A stretch of DNA of 64,000 nt, taken from contig JAAOMT010000198.1 in the NCBI GenBank assembly GCA_016748015.1, forward strand, positions 477,380 through 541,379, written 5' to 3'. Source of the DNA: Geosiphon pyriformis. Lineage: Eukaryota; Glomeromycota; Glomeromycetes; Archaeosporales; Geosiphonaceae. Below are positions 57,791-64,000 of the stretch, in pieces. Both the position numbers and the translations under genes were made by a program. The notes beneath the pieces were generated by a model. The model worked only from the letters and a program-made list of their open reading frames with translations, was not told the DNA's origin and made no database searches. Every line of letters starts with the position of its first letter. The first letter of the stretch is position 1.

Positions 57791-58155
57791 ATATAATGTC
57801 TAAAATTTCTACCTGTATCTCTGAAGTTGTTTTTTTTAGGAGTTTTATATTCTCCATGATTTCACCAAAGCAACCATAGAGTTCTAATTGCCTTCCATAT
57901 AACAAGTTTTTGTCTATGGGCAAAATTTCTTGAAAGATGAAAATATAGCTGCTGTTATACTTTCCAACCAATTTTTTCTCTTCTGATAGTAGTTTTCTTG
58001 GGTCTAATAACAGTATTTATTTTACTGTTATCAGTTATGATGGTCTGTTTTTCAATGGTCAGAGTAGCTTTTAGATAGTTTTTGATCCAATATTTATGGA
58101 GAGTATAGAAAGCATTTTGAATGTTTTGATCCAGGAAATAATTGTTCATATTGAT
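57791..58155 (-). pseudogene. G2-H remnant: third-ORF region
   Basis: Matches the third ORF of G2-A and G2-B on the minus strand (the ITTSEIQ, ELYG, LPIDKNL and YFLDQNIQNAFYTLHKY parts) with deletions and stops. Together with the partial LTR at 24586 and the piece at 60512 it is the older element into which G2-O went. Confidence 0.7.
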
Positions 58156-60500
58156 TTTTTTTTGTTAATGTATAGCCATGCTGGTCATTTATTAGTTATG
58201 TCCACAGTAATATGGCACTTTCATAAAGCCAGCTCACCTAATAATACAAATCACAAGATACAGCTAACCACAAGCAGAAAACTCTAACTACATGCTTGTA
58301 CTACTTTTGCTACTTAATGTATCAAACATATCTAATTCATATATCTTACTCATAATGCTAACAAGCTCATGACTATTCTTAACCATATCACTCATCCACT
58401 TAGCAGTCTGATCTGATACTGAAAGACTAATCTTCCCAAAAATACATTATAACATCAAAAATGTTATCATAGACTGAAAAATCTTTGTCATCATCATCAG
58501 ATGCATCCTTCAAGCAGATCTGCTCACATTTTTTCTCAAGGTGTGTTATTTTTTTCTGCATTATGGAAGCAACAGCAGCCAAGCTTTTATTTTGCTTAGC
58601 CAATCCAGCCACACTTTCATTAACTAATACATCCATGGCAGGTGGAGTAGACAGCAATTTGGTAACTAATACAACCAAAGCACCAACAAATTCAACCAAG
58701 GATTTTATCAACACAGACAGTTTACCAAGGTGAGATTCCAGAGAAGTCAACCTAGATTTAACAGCAAAATTGGGAGCAGAAGAAACAACAGGCAACATGA
58801 GTGTTGTAGTTTTGGGGGGACTACCAAGATCCAAGTTTATATTAGCAGCAGCAGCAACAGGAGAAACCACTAAGACAGCAGCTTTGGCATAAAATTAATA
58901 TCCATCAAATGAAGGTTTGAAAACTTTGGAGCCACCAGAAGTGTTGAAAGAGAGTTTGGATGGAAGAGATGACTTCTTGCAGTCCACAGCCAAATGATTC
59001 AAGTCTTGATACCTGTAGTAGTGACAACATTCAGGAGTTTCCCACCAGATGCAGCAACCATGCAGGGTACCAGTTTTTGACACAGCAACATTCAGAGATT
59101 CCAAAAAATCAAAGGTAATTACAGCAAAGCATTAACATTGGTAAAATTCAGAGAAGCAAAGAATAAAACATGTATGGCCACCAACTTGAGAGACCAAATT
59201 ACTTATCTCAAAGGCAGTACAGCCAAAGAAAAGAAATAACATCATTTTGGTTGGTAACAGAGAGAATTCTAATACTATCTTTCTTAACCAGCACAAACCA
59301 ATAAGTAAGAGTGGCAGCAGCAGAAGAAATGAACCACAGCATATTGCCATAAACCAGCCAGCTTCAACTTGACTGAAATAATGACACCAAACATGCCAAG
59401 AGCAGATTTGATGTCATCAGAAGAGGTACCCAAAGGTATATTATGAAGTGCAACTGACAAAGAAGGGGAAGAAACAGAGGCCACACCAGAAGACCTTGCA
59501 ATCTTAAGAGTGGTCAAAAAAACTTCATCACCAATGGCCACTTTGGTGGCACCATTTAGACTTTCCTGAGATGCAAATTCCACACATAACAACTTAACAG
59601 CATCTCTTAAAACAGACTTAAGCCCAATGCAACCAGGCAGCAACTGAAACAAGAAACTAAGCAGGGCCATTTTGATCTTAAATGTAGCACCAAGTACAAG
59701 ATTGGAGGCCACCCAATCAGAGAACCTTTGATAACCATTCATATTTTCTCAAGCACCACTATCAACAACACCAGAAACTGGAGGAAGAGCAGTTGATTCC
59801 ATTTCCATTTGATCAGCCCAATCTTTGAGATCATCTGAAATAATGAGCTGTTTTGCTACTGGGATTGGCAATGATCTGCTAGAGAGTACCACATCAGGCA
59901 ACACAGCCAGTAGTTGATCTTGGCCCATCTTGGAAGCTGTGCTACTGTTGTTGCCATCCACATCAGAAAGGGAGCTGGCTGCTGCTGTAAAGATCTTACC
60001 CAAGATCTTATCTGAAACCACAAAGGGGTTTGGTGTCACCAAAGCAGTTGTGAGTGCCAGCTGCTGTTTTTTGGAATTTTTAGCTTTTATGGCCATTTGT
60101 GAAGTAGTAGTAATAGTAGTAGTAGTAGTAATGGGAATGGTGAAAGCAGAGAAGACCAACTTGTTGACTGGTCTGTTATTAAAAATCTTTGGGCTTTTAG
60201 AAGTAATAGAAACAACACTGAAACTAATCTGAGTGTGTCTTTTGAAAAGAACTTTGACTGGAGAAGAACTACTAGCCAAAAGTGAAAAAAATGAACCAGA
60301 AGCCACTAAAGACAGCTTTTCACTAATGTTTTTTAAAAGAAATGTAACCAAAACGTTTTGTCTAGCTGTTTCAATAACAGAAAAACCCTCTTGTGTTAAA
60401 ACTTTATTAGTTATTATAGGAAAATTAACATTTGCAACTTTTTTACTCTTAGCTTTAGTTGTGGTCATAAAATTAAGGAGAAAAAAAGTTTTTTATTCCT
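58156..60500 (-). mobile_element. ORF1-only LINE-like retroposon X2
   Basis: Same ends as X1: T-run followed by GTTAATGTATAGCCATG at the left, and the ATGACC start plus leader at the right. Probable 11-bp TSD, TTCATATTGAT (58145-58155) and TTTATGTTGAT (60501-60511), differing by two transitions. The G2-H sequence continues on both sides, so the insertion is clean. Confidence 0.78.
58427..60468 (-). pseudogene. ORF1-type RNA-binding protein of X2
   Basis: Start MTTTKAKSKKVANVNFP; open for 239 codons, TGA-type stop at about 59746, then the same frame goes on through MNGYQRFSDWVASNL, ALHNIPLGTSSDD and MFGVIISVKLKLAGLWQYAV. Losses near 59230-59330 shift the frame in the second RRM-like part. The knuckle CYRCQSLDHLAVDC of X1 reads HYYRYQDLNHLAVDC, with Cys residues replaced by Tyr. 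The acidic end SDDDDKDFSVYDNIFDVI is present without the long poly-Asp run. Confidence 0.7.
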
Positions 60501-60511
60501 TTTATGTTGAT

Positions 60512-60785
60512 TGAAAATACCTCTGTTTTGGGAATAGTGCATTTATTTATACTTGATTTTTGTTGATTATTTTGTTTGGTATTATTAAAACAGGCAACCA
60601 ATCAGATCATTTGTGATATTTCTTGAGTTGTATGCCATGAACAAAGTGATCATTAAAGATTGTTCTATAGTAATTTTGTAAGATATAAAAACTATTGTTT
60701 AAAACTTTGTTGACTATAAAGAGTTCTTTCCACCAGCTAAAGAATTTATTGCCATAGACATTTTCTTTGTCTGAGCAATATTCCA
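60512..60785 (-). pseudogene. G2-H remnant: integrase C-terminus to third ORF
   Basis: Continues the host of X2: matches G2-B 28320-28590, including the start of the third ORF and the GPY/F region of integrase. Ends abruptly in ATTCCAATT, where X3 begins. Confidence 0.65.
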
Positions 60786-61019
60786 ATTACACACTAGTAC
60801 TACTTATGCTACTTAATGTATTAAACATATCTAATTCATATATCTTATCCATAATGTTAACAAGCTCATGACTATTTTTAACAAGACTGCTTATCTACTT
60901 AGCAGTCTGATCAGAATTAGATTTGACACTGGAAGACTGATCTTCCCATAAATACATTATAACATCAAAAATGTTATCATAAACTGAGAAATCTTTTTCA
61001 TTATTATCATTATTTTTTA
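60786..61019 (-). mobile_element. X3: fragment of the ORF1-only retroposon
   Basis: CTAGTACTAC and the following bases match the C-terminal coding part of X1 (54865-55080) without the 3' UTR. Truncated on both sides. A further 36 bases (61020-61055) are unassigned. Confidence 0.6.
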
Positions 61020-61055
61020 ATTGTTTATTAGCTTGTCCAATGATACAGTTGGCAC

Positions 61056-61421
61056 TTTTATTTTTTTTATTGTTAACATGTAGCCATGCCAGTCATTTAT
61101 AAGTTATGTCCACAGTATTATGGTGCTTTCATAAAACCAGCTTACCTAATAATACAAAAATCACAAGATGCGGCTAATTACAAATGGAAAGTCCTAACTA
61201 TATGCTAATACTACCTTTGTTACCTAATGTATTAAATATATCTAATTTGTACATTTTACTCATAATGCTAACAAGCTTATAACTATTCTTAACCATATCA
61301 CACATCTACTTAGCAGTCTGATAAGAACTGGATTTAATATTGGAGAGCTAATCTTCTCATAAATTCATCATAAGATTAAAGATGTTATCTTAAACAGAAA
61401 AATTTTTAACATCATCATCAT
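61056..61421 (-). mobile_element. X4: 3' part of the ORF1-only retroposon
   Basis: A T-run then GTTAACATGTAGCCATGCC matches the X1 and X2 3' ends and continues into the C-terminal coding region up to the ATCATCATCA repeat, where G2-P3 begins. This is a third instance of the same 3' terminus. Confidence 0.68.
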
Positions 61422-62146
61422 TGTTATGGTTGAGACCTATACTTCTTATTAATTATCACATGTATTAGCCACTGATGTTATATGATTAGCCATACTATTT
61501 TTAGAAAGTGATCATTGACCTGATCAATGACCTGACCATTGACCTGACCATTGATCTGATCAATGACCTAATCAATAACCTGATTATTAACCTGATTATT
61601 GACCTGATCATTGACCACTTTTGATAGCTATATAAGTGATGAATCTCTTAGCTATAGAAAAGCATGTAATAACAAACATCTGAATAATCAAGAATAAATA
61701 AAATAACAACTTTCATTTCAATTCTTCTCTTATCACTAATTTCCCTTTCCCTACCTTCAAGTATCTGAACATCTTAAAAATAAAAGATTACTTGTTGGCC
61801 TTTTTCTAATGTATATAATTGTAGCATTTGAAAATTATTTGAATAAACATGACTGAAAAGCACAAGTTGATACCTGATATTGAATTCTAAGAGCGCCGAT
61901 GTGAGGCATAAAATTATACCAGTGGTGATCAATTGTTGACAGTATGGACTATTCCTCTACCTTCAGATTCCCCAGTTACCTTTAAAAAGAATAGTGACTG
62001 AGATATTTTATGAGACTGATCTCGCACATTGAATCCATACTCATTCAATTTGCTCTTTAAAGTTGAATTCCCCTTTGATTATTTCCATCACCCTACAATC
62101 CTGTTCTCCCTTGCTATCCATTAGCTTGTTACTCCAACCCGTAACA
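61422..62146 (+). repeat. 5' LTR of G2-P3 (725 bp)
   Basis: TGTTATGGTTGAGACC to CAACCCGTAACA; TATA box 61629-61636; about eight 12-bp units. Same length as the G2-P2 5' LTR. Confidence 0.92.
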
Positions 62147-62152
62147 TAAAAG

Positions 62153-62169
62153 TGATGCTCTCTGTGAGG
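62153..62169 (+). other. Primer binding site of G2-P3 (altered)
   Basis: TGATGCTCTCTGTGAGG: the third base of TGG is A, which would weaken priming by a CCA end. Confidence 0.65.
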
Positions 62170-62198
62170 TTGTCAAAATTCACTTATTTCCTCATTGT

Positions 62199-63748
62199 AT
62201 GGGTGATTATTCATACTTGCCACAGCAATCAGAAGAACACTTTGCAGCACACAACAGAAATGACCTAGAGTTTATTGAACTCAATCTTCTGCCCTCCTGC
62301 TTGATCTGTTTCTCTGTTGAAGAACAATCCAGTAGACAATTTCAAGACTTTTGGAACTGGTTCCTGAACGAGCATTCAGCTGAAACCTACACAGCTTATA
62401 CTATCTATTACTTTGATCAAGCTTATTTTGAAGACAATTTTGAAGAAAAAAATACCAGCATCAATCAGCTCTTATACTCCACAACCTTTGAACACCAGCC
62501 CCCTGATTTCGAATATCTGAATCACCAAATCCATATTTGGATTGCTGCTCACCAACTAGCTGAAAACTCCTTTGAAACAGAAGAAGAAAGTTACCAAACT
62601 GCTTCTATTTTTGATATTTTCTTAAGTGAATCAGAACACTACACAAACAGTAACTCTTGAACCAATGGCCCAAGATCCAATGCAAGCAAACATTTTGGCT
62701 GCCCTCCAAGGTATACAAACTGCCTTGGGGCGAAAAAACAACACTTCACTACCATTATTCAGAGGTGATGCACAAGATCCAATTGAATGGTTGGATGATT
62801 TTGAAAGAGCTGCTACAGCCAACCAATACGATGATGAGTACAAGTTTCAAATTGTTGGTGGCTACCTCCAAGGCTCTCCTGCTACCTGGTTCTCACAGAA
62901 AACTGATGCTAATGCCCATCAAAGAATCATTAGATGGATGCCAGCAAATGCTGGAGAAAACAACACCTCTTTCACAACCTGGTTTGAAAACAAATTCAGA
63001 ATCCCAATCTTGATATCCAAGTGGCACATGGAATTAGAAAGAAGAACTCAAGGCCCTGGTGAAATTGTAACTGAATATGCTAAAGCAATCAGAAAGTTAA
63101 TCAAGCATGTAGACTCTGGAAGAAATTAGACAGAAGAGCAAAAGATTCATTTCTTCACAAAAGGATTAAGAACCAATTTATCTTATGCTCTTTGGCCTCT
63201 CTTGGCCCTGAAAGACAATCTACAATGGACATGGCCATTGAACTTGCCCAACGAATTAAAGACAACCAAAGAATACATTTGGGATCTACACTTCCAGTTT
63301 TTGCTCCTGTTCCTGTCATGGCTCCTGCCCCTCAAATGGCTGCTGCCTCTTTTGCTGCCCAAACTCAAGATCCAAATAAACAATTAATTGATAGACTCAT
63401 AGCCAATCTTATCTGGTTATTAGAACCTTTGACACAAGCAGTTAGAGATAACCAACAACTACAAAGACCCAGATATGAACCACATTTTAATCAGCCCCAG
63501 CAACCTCCTTATCAAGACAGCAAAATCGTGGTCTTTCTGTATGTTATAGATGTGAATTAACTGGACATTTCTCAAGAGATTGCAACAATCCTCTTTTACC
63601 TCCTCCAGTCTCCAGAAATAATGACAATCAAAACAATAGACCCATCAACAATAATGCTCCCAATCAAAGACTCAACCATACCAACATCAATTTCTTTGGA
63701 GAGGATCCTCTAGTTGAAGCCACTGTTTATCAGTCTTTAAACTGGTAG
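62199..63748 (+). pseudogene. gag: gag of G2-P3
   Basis: Starts MGDYSYLPQQSEEHFAAHN; a two-base loss near 62640 shifts the frame; the capsid stretch (62626-63129) runs ILAALQGIQTALGRKNN, PIEWLDDFERAATANQYDDE, ATWFSQKTDAN and ends at TAG 63127-63129 for Trp. One-base losses near 63220 and 63516 give further shifts. Knuckle residues CYRCELTGHFSRDC are intact. Ends VEATVYQSLNW-TAG. The Arg codon that is TGA in three copies is CGA here. Confidence 0.84.
63736..63742 (+). promoter_or_regulatory. -1 frameshift site (TTTAAAC) with hairpin, G2-P3
   Basis: TTA AAC TGG TAG in gag frame; hairpin CACC/GGTG as in P2. Confidence 0.78.
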
Positions 63749-64000
63749 GCACACCTCCAAAGGGTGAGAGTGCAAGCCAACCAGAAGAAAACCCCTTTTT
63801 CACTTTTAACTTAACTAATGATGACCATGACATGGATAAATTAACAATCAACACTTCTGAATCAACCAGAAAAAAGAAGAAAGCCAAGGTTGATTTTGTT
63901 CTAAATTCCAACAAAGCCTCAACTTCCACTGCTGATAACAATGAGCCACCAAAAGCCAAAGTTTTTAAGAACCCTCCAAAGTTGGAACCCCCAGAAATTG
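63739..64000 (+). CDS. pol: pol of G2-P3, N-terminal start (cut by window)
   Basis: In the -1 frame from the slip site: LVGTPPKGESASQPEENPFF, then an acidic segment (NDDHDMDK), a lysine cluster (TRKKKKAKVDFVL) and PPKAKVFKNPPKLEPPEI. No stop up to the window edge. The protease lies beyond. Confidence 0.75.

Larger units (their letters stand above)
61422..64000 (+). mobile_element. Ty3/Gypsy element G2-P3, 5' part
   Basis: LTR, PBS, gag and pol start, running off the window. TCAT precedes the LTR; the matching copy would be outside. Nearly identical to G2-P2 where both are readable. Confidence 0.9.

Noticed and set aside
1-64000. tRNA or rRNA genes
   Set aside because: No cloverleaf-like A/B box pair or rRNA segment recognised by eye; a tRNAscan/Rfam run would be needed to exclude them fully.

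Overview
The window is almost wholly transposable-element sequence; I see no host gene, rRNA, tRNA, CRISPR array or replication origin that I can defend. The DNA is AT-rich and eukaryotic: Ty3/Gypsy LTR retrotransposons and LINE-type retrotransposons, with TATA-box LTRs, poly(A) tails and target-site duplications (TSDs). The protein families (the gag beginning MELNHNHIF, the integrase with CDTCQRRGKPN, and RRM plus CCHC ORF1 proteins) are ones I associate with arbuscular mycorrhizal fungi (Glomeromycotina, e.g. Rhizophagus/Gigaspora relatives). That assignment is from memory and was not tested by search.

Layout. 1-8221 (minus): 5' part of a Ty3/Gypsy element ('DUT') with gag, protease, zinc-rich linker, a dUTPase-like domain, RT, RNase H and integrase; its 5' LTR is 7357-8221. 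8222-8584: AT-rich spacer with a 20-bp minisatellite. 8588-10260 (minus): LINE-B, ORF1 only, truncated. 10261-14503 and 22301-24500 (minus): LINE-A ORF2 and ORF1, one LINE split by Ty3 element G2-A (14504-22300, minus). 24501-25080: older Ty3 scraps, including a partial LTR of element G2-H. 25081-57790 (plus): element G2-O, opened up by four insertions: G2-B (26963-34466, minus, TSD ATGG), G2-P1 (35931-43589, plus, TSD ATAT), G2-P2 (44106-51669, plus, TSD ATAG) and an ORF1-only retroposon X1 (54724-57157, minus, 13-bp TSD). 57791-60785: remnant of G2-H carrying a second ORF1-only retroposon X2 (58156-60500). 60786-61421: fragments X3 and X4 of the same retroposon. 61422-64000 (plus): 5' part of G2-P3, running off the window. 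Assembly gaps lie at 21768-22294, 33498-33906 and 45503-46244.

The G2 family (six readable copies) has a consistent plan: LTR with TATA box and a 12-bp repeat array, PBS, gag, a UUUAAAC/U -1 frameshift site directly before the gag stop, PR, zinc ribbon, RT and RNase H, a conserved stop, integrase in another frame, then an unrecognised third ORF that overlaps integrase and ends inside the 3' LTR. Every copy is broken by stops, indels or catalytic changes, and many changes are C-to-T or G-to-A. No copy in the window looks autonomous, but P2 and P3 are very similar and presumably young.

The most interesting items are the dUTPase inside a Ty3/Gypsy pol, the conserved frameshift signal with a covarying hairpin, the conserved third ORF, the ORF1-only retroposon family, and promoter-proximal 12-bp arrays whose copy number differs between the two LTRs of one element.
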